From positions 62,001-126,000 of the forward strand of contig NZ_JAHOPF010000005.1 in assembly GCF_019038595.1 (NCBI RefSeq): DNA of 64,000 nt, in the 5' to 3' direction. This document shows positions 1-7,080 of this stretch, in pieces. Origin of the DNA: Kaistella soli (GTDB lineage Bacteria; Bacteroidota; Bacteroidia; Flavobacteriales; Weeksellaceae). Each line of letters starts with the position of its first letter. Within the stretch, counting starts at the first letter, position 1. Made by a program: the position numbers and the translations under genes. Below the pieces are notes generated by a model. The model was not told the DNA's origin. It was given only the letters and a program-made list of their open reading frames with translations, and searched no databases.

Positions 1-276
1 AAACGCTGCTTAATCGGTGCTGATACGATTATAATGCCCGGAGTTGAAATGCAGGATAACTGCCTTCTGGGCGCGGGATCAATTTTAACCACCTCAATGC
101 CTGCGGGAACTGTGTTTGCAGGTGTTCCGGCCAAGTTTATCTGCACGCTGGAAGAATATGGCGAAAAGCTTCTCGCTCATAATGTAATGTATCCGCGGGA
201 ACTCGAGCGTGACCGTCATAAGCTAGAAGAATACATCAAAAACAATCTTCCCCACACTTACAAACCTGTAAAATAA
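1..276 (+). CDS. Hexapeptide-repeat acyltransferase, C-terminal part (5' end outside window)
   Basis: The reading frame is open from base 1, so the gene begins left of the window and only its last 91 residues are visible. They show the end of a left-handed beta-helix of the LbH acetyltransferase type, with isoleucine/valine-spaced turns and the typical closing motif VFAGVPAKFI, followed by a charged helical tail. Members of this superfamily transfer acetyl (or other acyl) groups from acetyl-CoA to sugars or serine. The next genes are a glycosyltransferase and a second hexapeptide transferase 11 and 26 nt further on, so O-acetylation of a surface polysaccharide is the likely role. The substrate cannot be deduced. 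Confidence 0.85.
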   Translation, partial: KRCLIGADTIIMPGVEMQDNCLLGAGSILTTSMPAGTVFAGVPAKFICTLEEYGEKLLAHNVMYPRELERDRHKLEEYIKNNLPHTYKPVK

Positions 277-287
277 GTCTGTAAAGA

Positions 288-1460
288 ATGTCAAAGGAAA
301 GTAAAACAGGCAAAAAGAAAATCCTCATCCGGATCGGTTCGCTGCGTCACGGCGGAGCGGAAAAAGTGCTGGTCACTTTCCTGAAAAACCTTCCCGCGGA
401 CAAATATGAAATTGATCTGTTGCTGAATCTTTATTCGGGGAAATATTTAGCTGAAATTCCGGCCTGTATTAAGGTTTTTTACCTGAACAGAGGCGAAATG
501 ATTACGACCAACCGCCCGAAAGATCTGCCGGAAAAAATCTACAGAAAAATCTATCAGGGAATTCTGAAAAAATTTCCGAAACTGCTTTATTCAACAATTT
601 TAAAAGGAAAAAACTACGATGTGGAATTTGCTGCGATCCACGGAATGCGCGATGAAATATTGAATTCGCCGTTAAAGTCTTCAAAAAAAATCATCTGGAT
701 TCATAATGATCTTAAAAAAACTGAATTCAAAAATTATACAAAGGAAGAAATAAGGAAGTTTTTTGGGTTTGACAGAATAATGGTGATTTCTGAAAAAATT
801 CAGCAGGATTTTGAGTCGGCAGCAGAAAACGCAGAGGAAAAAGAAAAAATAGTAAGAATTTACAATCCTTTAGACACTGAAGAAATTATTGAAAAATCAA
901 ATTTACCCGTTATCAATTACGAATTCAGCAAAGTGGTGAAAACCGTTGTTTCAGTAGGAACCGTTTTTCCGCAGAAAGGTTTCGACCGGCTTTTACGCGT
1001 TCATAAAAAGCTGCTGGATGAAGGTCTTAAGCATAATCTCTTAATTCTAGGTAACGGCTATGATTTCGAAAATATAAAAAAACTGAGAGACAGTCTCCGC
1101 GTTTCCGCAACTGCGGTAATGCCTGGATTTACCGATAATCCTTATCCTTATTTCAGACAAGCGGATTTCTATGTTTTAAGTTCCAGATATGAAGGTTTTC
1201 CAACCGTTCTGTCAGAAGCAATTGCACTGAAAAAGAAAATTATCGCCACGGAAGTTTCCGGTGTTCGTGAAATTCTCGAAAACGGAAAACTGGGTTTAAT
1301 CACAGAAAACTCTGAGGAGGGAATTTATTCAGGAATGAAAAAAGCGCTCACGAATCCTGCAAGTTTTAACAGATATGACGAAGCATTAAAGACCTACAAA
1401 ATGCCTTTCAATCTAGAAAATTCCGTGCATTCTATTACAAAAATTATCGACAGTTTATAA
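288..1460 (+). CDS. Glycosyltransferase family 4 (GT-B fold)
   Basis: A 390-residue protein of typical GT4 length. The N-terminal half has the motif RIGSLRHGGAEKVL near residues 13-26, which fits the GT-B acceptor domain. The C-terminal half has GTVFPQKGFDRLL near residue 224, a sheet ending in ILGNGYD, and the retaining-transferase signature EGFPTVLSEAI around residues 302-312, whose two glutamates contact the nucleotide-sugar donor. No signal peptide or membrane helix is visible, so it should act at the cytoplasmic face on a lipid-linked glycan. It sits between two acetyltransferase genes, which supports a role in exopolysaccharide, capsule or O-antigen assembly. Sugar specificity is unknown. 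Confidence 0.9.
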   Translation: MSKESKTGKKKILIRIGSLRHGGAEKVLVTFLKNLPADKYEIDLLLNLYSGKYLAEIPACIKVFYLNRGEMITTNRPKDLPEKIYRKIYQGILKKFPKLLYSTILKGKNYDVEFAAIHGMRDEILNSPLKSSKKIIWIHNDLKKTEFKNYTKEEIRKFFGFDRIMVISEKIQQDFESAAENAEEKEKIVRIYNPLDTEEIIEKSNLPVINYEFSKVVKTVVSVGTVFPQKGFDRLLRVHKKLLDEGLKHNLLILGNGYDFENIKKLRDSLRVSATAVMPGFTDNPYPYFRQADFYVLSSRYEGFPTVLSEAIALKKKIIATEVSGVREILENGKLGLITENSEEGIYSGMKKALTNPASFNRYDEALKTYKMPFNLENSVHSITKIIDSL

Positions 1461-1475
1461 TCTTATCTAGTTATC

Positions 1476-2027
1476 ATGTCAAACCCTTCAACCATCCAGA
1501 AAGATTTTTACAGAGAGAGCGGCAAAATGCTTTCCTCAGCGCAAATCTGGGCGAAATGCATCAATCCGAATCTGCATTTTATATATCTTCTGAGAAAGAC
1601 TCAACAGTACAGAAAGTCCGTGTTCGGTAAATTCTGGCGGTTGATTTTAAGACATTATCAGATCAGATACGGTTTCCAGATTTATCCAGAAACTCAGATT
1701 GGGGAAGGTTTTTACCTCGGTCACTGGGGATCTTTGGTCATCAATCCCAAAGTGAAAATCGGTAAAAACTGTAATATCGCTCAGGGCGTTACCATTGCGC
1801 AGGCCAACCGGGGGAAAAACGAAGGTGTCCCTGAAATTGGTGATGAAGTGTGGATCGGACCGAACGCAGTTATCGTAGGAAACATCAGAATTGGCAGCAA
1901 CGTTCTCATCGCTCCGAATGCGTATGTGAATTTCGACGTTCCGTCCCATTCAGTGGTTATTGGGAATCCTGCACAGATTACTCCCAATGAAAACGCGACA
2001 CAGGGCTATATCAATAATAAAATTTAA
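1476..2027 (+). CDS. Serine acetyltransferase-like hexapeptide transferase
   Basis: A 183-residue protein. A basic helical N-terminus of about 60 residues is followed by a hexapeptide beta-helix (residues ~65-165) with GFYLGHWGSLVINP, IGKNCNIAQGVTI and IGDEVWIGPNAVIVG. It ends with VIGNPAQI, the usual closing turn. The His near residue 83 occupies the place of the catalytic His in serine acetyltransferases. The N-terminus is much shorter than in CysE, and the position at the end of a polysaccharide cluster argues for sugar or polysaccharide O-acetylation (EpsH/CapG-like) rather than cysteine synthesis. It is the last gene of the cluster; 135 bp separate it from the next gene, which has its own promoter. 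Confidence 0.85.
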   Translation: MSNPSTIQKDFYRESGKMLSSAQIWAKCINPNLHFIYLLRKTQQYRKSVFGKFWRLILRHYQIRYGFQIYPETQIGEGFYLGHWGSLVINPKVKIGKNCNIAQGVTIAQANRGKNEGVPEIGDEVWIGPNAVIVGNIRIGSNVLIAPNAYVNFDVPSHSVVIGNPAQITPNENATQGYINNKI

Positions 2028-2048
2028 TGTATTAAAATATGTTAAACC

Positions 2049-2081
2049 TTGTTTTATTTTATTCTAAAAACTTTAGTTTTG
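2049..2081 (+). promoter_or_regulatory. Promoter of the first carbonic anhydrase
   Basis: TTG at 2049-2051, a 22-nt spacer and TAGTTTTG at 2074-2081 match the Bacteroidetes -33 (TTG) / -7 (TAnnTTTG) pattern. This predicts an mRNA leader of roughly 75 nt before the ATG at 2163. Confidence 0.5.
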
Positions 2082-2162
2082 CAGCTTCATTGATTTCATC
2101 TAATAAATTTGAAAATAATTGACACGAAACAGTATAATATAAACCTCTGAACATTTATCATT

Positions 2163-2843
2163 ATGAAACAATCGTATGAAGTTATTTTCGAGAACAACAA
2201 AAAATGGGTTGAATCTAAACTTGCCGAAAACCAGGATTTCTTTAAAACGTTATCCGCTTCCCAAACTCCCGAATACCTTTACATCGGATGTTCAGACAGC
2301 CGCGTCTCGGCAGAGGAAATGATGGGGATGAAACCCGGCGAAGTTTTTGTCACCAGAAATGTTGCCAATGTTGTGAATACTTTGGATATGAGCTCCACAG
2401 CGGTCATTCAGTACGCTGTAGAACATCTTAAAGTAAAACACATTATTGTTTGCGGCCATTATGGTTGCGGCGGAGTAAAAGCAGCGATGACTCCTGAAGA
2501 CATGGGACTTCTGAATCCGTGGTTAAGAACGATTCGAGACGTTTACAGGCTGCATCAGGCAGAATTAGACTCCATCGACGATGAACAGAAACGTTATGAC
2601 AGGCTTGTGGAACTGAATGTTCAGGAGCAGTGTATTAACGTTATTAAAATGGCAGTAGTGCAGGAACAATACCTGGTTGACGAGTATCCTATCGTTCACG
2701 GCTGGGTTTTCGATTTGAAAACGGGAAAAATTATTGATCAGGAAATTGATTTCGAGAATATCTTGAAAGACATTCAGAAGATCTATAATCTGACCGATTC
2801 CAATTGGGTGATGAGCCGAAAAAAGAACAAAAACCTCATCTAA
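2163..2843 (+). CDS. Beta-class carbonic anhydrase
   Basis: A cytoplasmic zinc enzyme interconverting CO2 and bicarbonate. The 226-residue length is normal for the beta class. Zinc-binding CSDSR (Cys43, Asp45, Arg47) and the second half-site HYGCGG (His99, Cys102) are intact, with the Asp-Arg dyad of active beta enzymes. No signal peptide. It has its own promoter and is followed after 4 nt by a small secreted-protein gene, then by a SulP anion transporter and a second, more divergent carbonic anhydrase. This grouping suggests coupling of transported bicarbonate to the CO2 pool. The pairing with transport is inference from gene order. Confidence 0.95.
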   Translation: MKQSYEVIFENNKKWVESKLAENQDFFKTLSASQTPEYLYIGCSDSRVSAEEMMGMKPGEVFVTRNVANVVNTLDMSSTAVIQYAVEHLKVKHIIVCGHYGCGGVKAAMTPEDMGLLNPWLRTIRDVYRLHQAELDSIDDEQKRYDRLVELNVQEQCINVIKMAVVQEQYLVDEYPIVHGWVFDLKTGKIIDQEIDFENILKDIQKIYNLTDSNWVMSRKKNKNLI

Positions 2844-2847
2844 ACAT

Positions 2848-3141
2848 ATGAAATTCTGGAGTATTATTACATTAACGGTTTTTTTGAACTTCATGGCTTT
2901 ACCCAGTTTAGCCACGGTTTTCAATTGGGATTTCCCGACCTCCAATGTGGTAATCTCAGAAGAAGAAACCCAACATTCCCCGTTGGTGATTAATGAGAAA
3001 ACTATTCCTGCTACATTAAATGTTCACGATTTTCTGAAATTTTTTGAGAATGATTTACTCGGTAGATCTTTCTTACTGATTGATGACTCTGTGCATCTTT
3101 CCCCTTTCCTAACTATATTTTCCCCTCCTCCGGAAGCTTAA
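2848..3141 (+). CDS. Small secreted/membrane protein of unknown function
   Basis: A 97-residue protein starting 4 nt after the carbonic anhydrase stop, so probably co-transcribed. The first ~22 residues (MKFWSIITLTVFLNFMALPS) form a signal peptide or membrane anchor. The rest has no recognised domain and ends with the Pro-rich sequence FSPPPEA. I do not recognise a family. The position between a carbonic anhydrase and a SulP transporter is the only functional hint. It could be a periplasmic accessory or a chance short gene, but the signal sequence and tight spacing favour a real gene. Confidence 0.6.
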   Translation: MKFWSIITLTVFLNFMALPSLATVFNWDFPTSNVVISEEETQHSPLVINEKTIPATLNVHDFLKFFENDLLGRSFLLIDDSVHLSPFLTIFSPPPEA

Positions 3142-3221
3142 TTTTTCATCTGAAATATTCAGCACCCCTTTTCACAGGAAAGCGGGCACTGTTCTCATGA
3201 TTTAAAATTAAATTCCAATCA

Positions 3222-3262
3222 ATTGTAGAGACCTGAATACCTGGTATTCAGCGCGCTACAAT
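3222..3262. repeat. 41-bp near-perfect palindrome, REP-like
   Basis: Centred on base 3242: the perfect 9-bp arms CTGAATACC (3233-3241) and GGTATTCAG (3243-3251) are enclosed by a second perfect pair, ATTGTAG (3222-3228) and CTACAAT (3256-3262). In all 17 of 20 symmetric positions pair. It ends 20 nt before the SulP ATG. It could be a dispersed REP/MITE-like palindrome, an operator, or an RNA hairpin in the SulP leader. Sequence alone cannot choose. Confidence 0.7.
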
Positions 3263-3282
3263 GCAAATACTTTTTCAAAAAA

Positions 3283-4878
3283 ATGAAAAAAGCAACATTC
3301 ATCTTTGGAGGGATTAAAGAAAATTTCCCTTCAGGACTCGTCGTATTTTTAGTCGCTCTTCCTCTCTGTTTAGGAATTGCGCTCGCATCCGGCGCACCGC
3401 CGCTTTCCGGCATTATTGCGGGTATTATCGGTGGTTTGGTCGTAGGATATCTGAGTAACTCAAACATTTCAGTTACTGGTCCGGCCGCGGGTTTAACAGC
3501 CATTGTACTGACCGCAATAACTGACCTAGGCGCGTTCGAGCTATTTCTCTGCGCGGGAATCATTGCCGGAATTATCCAATTAATATTGGGATTCGTTAGA
3601 GCAGGAAGTATTTCAAATTACTTCCCCACCAACGTTATCGAAGGTATGCTTGCGGGTATCGGAATCATCATTATCCTTACACAGATCCCTCACGCACTGG
3701 GATTCGATAAAGATTTTGAAGGAAATGAAAGCCTGTTCAGAAATGGGTTTAACATTAATTATTTTTCTGAATTAGCTGCCGGAATTCATCCCGGAGCAAT
3801 TATTGTCACTTTAGTTTCGATCACTATACTTTTGGCTTGGGATAAATTTCCGGCGCTCAAAAAACTTAAAATGATTCCGGGCGCTTTGGTAGCAGTTACT
3901 GCAGGCATTCTGCTCAATTATATCTTTGTAAAGTCGGAAAGTTCACTTGCGATCGGGTCGGAACATTTGGTTTCTCTCCCTGTCCCTCAGAATCTGAACG
4001 ATTTCAAAAATCTTATCGTTTTTCCGGATCTTCAGGGATTTTTAAATCCTAAAGTCTGGATCGTTGGTGCCACCATCGCAATTGTTGCATCCATCGAAAC
4101 CTTGCTCTGCATTGAAGCTTCGGACCGTTTGGATTCTCACCGCAGAATCACGGATACCAATCTGGAACTCCGCGCGCAGGGAATTGGAAACCTGTTGAGC
4201 TCCGCAATAGGCGGATTGCCGATGACTTCAGTCGTGGTGAGAAGTTCCGCGAATGCAAGTGCAGGAGCAACTTCAAAACTTTCATCAATGATTCACGGAG
4301 CGCTTCTGCTGATCTGTGTACTTTCTATTCCGTTTATTCTGAATTTAATTCCGCTCGCGACTTTGGCCGCAGTTTTAATTCTGGTTGGATATAAATTAGC
4401 GAAACCATCTACAGTGAAGCATTTCTGGCATAAAGGGAAATATCAGTTCATCCCATTTATCGCAACCATTATTGCGGTAGTTTTTCTTGATCTGTTGAAA
4501 GGTGTTGGAATCGGATTATTGATTTCTGTTTTTTATATCCTTCAGGGAAATATGAAAAGAGCTTATTATCTGAGCCGTGAAGAACTGGATGATGCAGACG
4601 AAATCAATATAAAACTGGCGGAAGAAGTTTCATTTCTGAACAAAGCAGCTATTAAGAAAACGCTGAAAAACATCAAGCCTAATTCCCAGGTTTGTATTGA
4701 TGCGAGATCAACATCCTACATTGCGACAGATATCCTGGAGATGATTCAGGAGTTCGCCAATATCCGCGCGAAGGAAGAAGATATCGAAGTAAGACTGATT
4801 GGTTTTAAAACCTCTTATCAGGAATACGCTGAAGACGAAACTTCGCACATCATCATTGCCCACAGAAGAGCCATGTAG
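3283..4878 (+). CDS. SulP-family anion transporter (bicarbonate/sulfate type)
   Basis: A 531-residue inner-membrane protein with about 12-14 hydrophobic segments over residues 12-425. It contains SulP hallmarks such as the early ALPLCLGIALASG helix and NISVTGPAAGLTAIV. The last ~95 residues resemble a short STAS-type domain (NSQVCIDARSTSYI). SulP proteins carry sulfate, bicarbonate or other anions. Flanking beta-carbonic anhydrases favour a BicA-like Na+/bicarbonate role, but substrate assignment is inference. The start chosen is the ATG directly before KKATFIFGG, 20 nt after a palindrome. The next gene follows after 31 nt. Confidence 0.9.
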   Translation: MKKATFIFGGIKENFPSGLVVFLVALPLCLGIALASGAPPLSGIIAGIIGGLVVGYLSNSNISVTGPAAGLTAIVLTAITDLGAFELFLCAGIIAGIIQLILGFVRAGSISNYFPTNVIEGMLAGIGIIIILTQIPHALGFDKDFEGNESLFRNGFNINYFSELAAGIHPGAIIVTLVSITILLAWDKFPALKKLKMIPGALVAVTAGILLNYIFVKSESSLAIGSEHLVSLPVPQNLNDFKNLIVFPDLQGFLNPKVWIVGATIAIVASIETLLCIEASDRLDSHRRITDTNLELRAQGIGNLLSSAIGGLPMTSVVVRSSANASAGATSKLSSMIHGALLLICVLSIPFILNLIPLATLAAVLILVGYKLAKPSTVKHFWHKGKYQFIPFIATIIAVVFLDLLKGVGIGLLISVFYILQGNMKRAYYLSREELDDADEINIKLAEEVSFLNKAAIKKTLKNIKPNSQVCIDARSTSYIATDILEMIQEFANIRAKEEDIEVRLIGFKTSYQEYAEDETSHIIIAHRRAM

Positions 4879-4909
4879 TTTTAAAAACATCAACTTTAAA
4901 ATAAATAAA

Positions 4910-5545
4910 ATGAAAGCACATACCTTAGAAACACAATCTACAACAACACCGGAAAAAGCCCTTAACTTTCTAAAAGAAGGAAACCAACGATTTGTACAGA
5001 ACCTAAAAATGAACCGTAATCTCCTTGAGCAAGTTAATGACACCCGGGCTGGGCAATGGCCTTTTGCCGTTATACTAAGTTGTATCGACAGCCGTACTTC
5101 TGCAGAACTGATTTTTGATCAGGGCTTAGGCGATGTTTTCAGCATCCGTATTGCGGGAAATTTTGTCAATAAAGACATTCTCGGTTCCATGGAATTTGGC
5201 TGTAATGTGGCAGGTTCCAAACTGATTGTCGTTTTGGGCCACACGAAATGCGGTGCGCTGAAAGGCGGTCTTGACGCAAAAAAAATTGAAGGAATGGGAA
5301 TGGAAAACCTAAATCATCTGGTGGATCATTTTCAGGGCTGTATCGACGGTTTAATTACAGAAGTCGAAGAACGTTCTTCTGCAAACAGTGATCTTTTGGA
5401 AAGACTAAATGTCTGCAACATTAAGAAAACCATAGAAGATATCCGTGAGCAGAGCACCACACTCAGCCAACTGGAAAAAGACGGAAACATTAAAATTGTA
5501 GGCGCTAACTACTGCGTTGAAAGCGGCGTGGTAACTTGGTTATAA
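4910..5545 (+). CDS. Beta-class carbonic anhydrase, second copy
   Basis: A 211-residue enzyme with zinc-site CIDSR (Cys58, Asp60, Arg62) and HTKCGA (His111, Cys114). It is only distantly related to the first copy at 2163: the HYGCGG segment becomes HTKCGA and the surrounding sequence differs, so this is probably not a recent duplication. The start at 4910 (MKAHTLETQ) is preferred over an in-frame upstream start that would overlap the transporter. It lies 31 nt downstream of the SulP gene and ends 3 nt before the convergent pth stop. Co-transcription with the transporter suggests metabolic channelling of bicarbonate. Confidence 0.93.
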   Translation: MKAHTLETQSTTTPEKALNFLKEGNQRFVQNLKMNRNLLEQVNDTRAGQWPFAVILSCIDSRTSAELIFDQGLGDVFSIRIAGNFVNKDILGSMEFGCNVAGSKLIVVLGHTKCGALKGGLDAKKIEGMGMENLNHLVDHFQGCIDGLITEVEERSSANSDLLERLNVCNIKKTIEDIREQSTTLSQLEKDGNIKIVGANYCVESGVVTWL

Positions 5546-5548
5546 GGA

Positions 5549-6112
5549 TTATTTCCCGTTAAACGCCGTCATTGTGTTCTGGATTCCGGCAAAAACAAAT
5601 GACAGACATGCTTTGGAAAACTTCTCGATTCTTTCGGGAAGTTTTTCTTTTTCCTCTCCTTCCCATTTTCCCAGAACGTAATCTACCTGTTTACCTTCGG
5701 CAAACTCTGCAGAAATTCCAAACCTTAAACGCGGATAATTCTGAGTCTGAAGCTGTTCCTGAATACTTTTCAATCCATTATGACCGGCGTCGGAACCTTT
5801 CATTTTCATTCTTAAAGTCCCGAAAGGCAAAGCAAGATCATCGGTGACAATCATCAAATTCTCCAAAGGGATATTTTCCTTCTGAAGCCAGAATTTTACC
5901 GCATTTCCGGAAAGATTCATATAGGTATCAGGCTTAAGAATAAATACTTTTCTGCCTTTGTATTTCCCTTCGGCGACCAAACCAAAGTTGGAAGATTTAA
6001 AAGGTGCTTCAATGGTTTCTGCGATTTTTTCAGCAACTTTAAACCCGACGTTATGCCGGGTTTCAGTATATTCATCTCCTTTGTTGCCGAGACCGACGAT
6101 AAGGTATTTCAT
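5549..6112 (-). CDS. pth: Peptidyl-tRNA hydrolase
   Basis: Releases tRNA from peptidyl-tRNA that drops off stalled ribosomes, so it is normally essential. The 187-residue length is typical. The N-terminal GLGNKGDEY motif (Asn10), catalytic His20 in TRHNVGF, the DDLALPFG segment and GSDAGHNGLKSI are all present. It is the distal gene of a minus-strand group: the upstream lipoprotein gene ends 6 nt before its start. It converges with the second carbonic anhydrase with only 3 nt between the stop codons and no hairpin terminator in the gap. Confidence 0.97.
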   Translation of the reverse strand: MKYLIVGLGNKGDEYTETRHNVGFKVAEKIAETIEAPFKSSNFGLVAEGKYKGRKVFILKPDTYMNLSGNAVKFWLQKENIPLENLMIVTDDLALPFGTLRMKMKGSDAGHNGLKSIQEQLQTQNYPRLRFGISAEFAEGKQVDYVLGKWEGEEKEKLPERIEKFSKACLSFVFAGIQNTMTAFNGK

Positions 6113-6118
6113 TGATTT

Positions 6119-7021
6119 TTATTGGTATTCAAACGTTAAAGTTCCCATACTACCTGCCGATGCTTTTAAAGGATAACCGTCTGCATCATAAGTATAGGTA
6201 TAAGTCGCAGACTGTGTATCTGTGCCGGAGGAAACCGTGATTTTTTTATAGTTATTGGCAGAAAAACCTGTTACTGCAGTACTTTCCAGTCCGTAGAGCG
6301 AGCTGACAATATTATAAGCTTCCGGCAAAGTGTTGAACGGATTGATCTTTGAGTCATAATCGCTGAACGCTGATGTTATTACAATTGGAGGAATTGTAAT
6401 GGGTGGCATCGGAGGAAATGCAGTGCTGAATTTCCAGCTTGCAATATTGTTTCCGGTGTAAGTAATATCACTCTGCAGGGTAAACATATCATAGCTTACA
6501 TTAGGATCCGCGGAATCAATTCCCACCATCTTGGATAAGATTTTTGAAATTTTATTGTCGGTATAAGTCGCTGTAATGGTATTCTTAAAAGAGCTTCCGG
6601 TACTCTCGGTTCCGGTACCTTTTGCTTCCACAAATTTACCGTTACTGTAAGTCAACGTAAAATTGGTTGTGGTAACAGTAGTGCCCTCATTTTGTACTAC
6701 CGTTATTTTGTTAATGCTGCTGCCATCGTAAGATAAATCATACTTCACCGAGTTATCGCTTGCTTTCACACTGATCAGTTTACCCGACGTGTAAGTATAA
6801 TTATAAGTAATGGTTTCTCCCGTATCATCTTTTGCAGTAACCGATTTCAGCTGCTTTACCACTCCGGTTCCGCCGCCGCCAGTTCCCGATCCAGAACCTG
6901 ATCCCGTCCCTGTTCCGTCAACACCGTTAAGGAAATCTCCGTTTTCAGCCCGGCTCGGTTCGCATGAAAATAAAACAACCAAACTGAAAAGGAAAGAGAA
7001 AATGTGTAAGGCTTTTTTCAT
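6119..7021 (-). CDS. Secreted lipoprotein with Gly/Ser linker and beta-rich repeats
   Basis: A 300-residue protein with a lipoprotein signal peptide (LVVLFSC, lipidated Cys20) and then a low-complexity Gly/Thr/Ser linker at about residues 36-53. The remaining ~245 residues are a beta-rich region of short YTY/TLTY/YTYDADGYP strands, resembling the beta-hairpin repeats found in RHS/YD-like and DUF4595-type Bacteroidetes lipoproteins. It is presumably anchored in the outer membrane. Function unknown. It starts 18 nt downstream of a -7 box and runs into pth with 6 nt spacing. The YDADGYP motif is the only recognisable signature, so the family assignment is tentative. Confidence 0.75.
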   Translation of the reverse strand: MKKALHIFSFLFSLVVLFSCEPSRAENGDFLNGVDGTGTGSGSGSGTGGGGTGVVKQLKSVTAKDDTGETITYNYTYTSGKLISVKASDNSVKYDLSYDGSSINKITVVQNEGTTVTTTNFTLTYSNGKFVEAKGTGTESTGSSFKNTITATYTDNKISKILSKMVGIDSADPNVSYDMFTLQSDITYTGNNIASWKFSTAFPPMPPITIPPIVITSAFSDYDSKINPFNTLPEAYNIVSSLYGLESTAVTGFSANNYKKITVSSGTDTQSATYTYTYDADGYPLKASAGSMGTLTFEYQ

Positions 7022-7039
7022 CTATATATTTAATTTTAA

Positions 7040-7047
7040 CAAAAGTA
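7040..7047 (-). promoter_or_regulatory. -7 box upstream of lipoprotein/pth
   Basis: On the minus strand the octamer reads TACTTTTG (TAnnTTTG), ending 18 nt before the ATG at 7021. No clear -33 TTG was seen, so this is moderate support only. Confidence 0.35.
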
Positions 7048-7080
7048 AACTTTTTTTTGAAATGTGCTTTAGAAAGTTTT

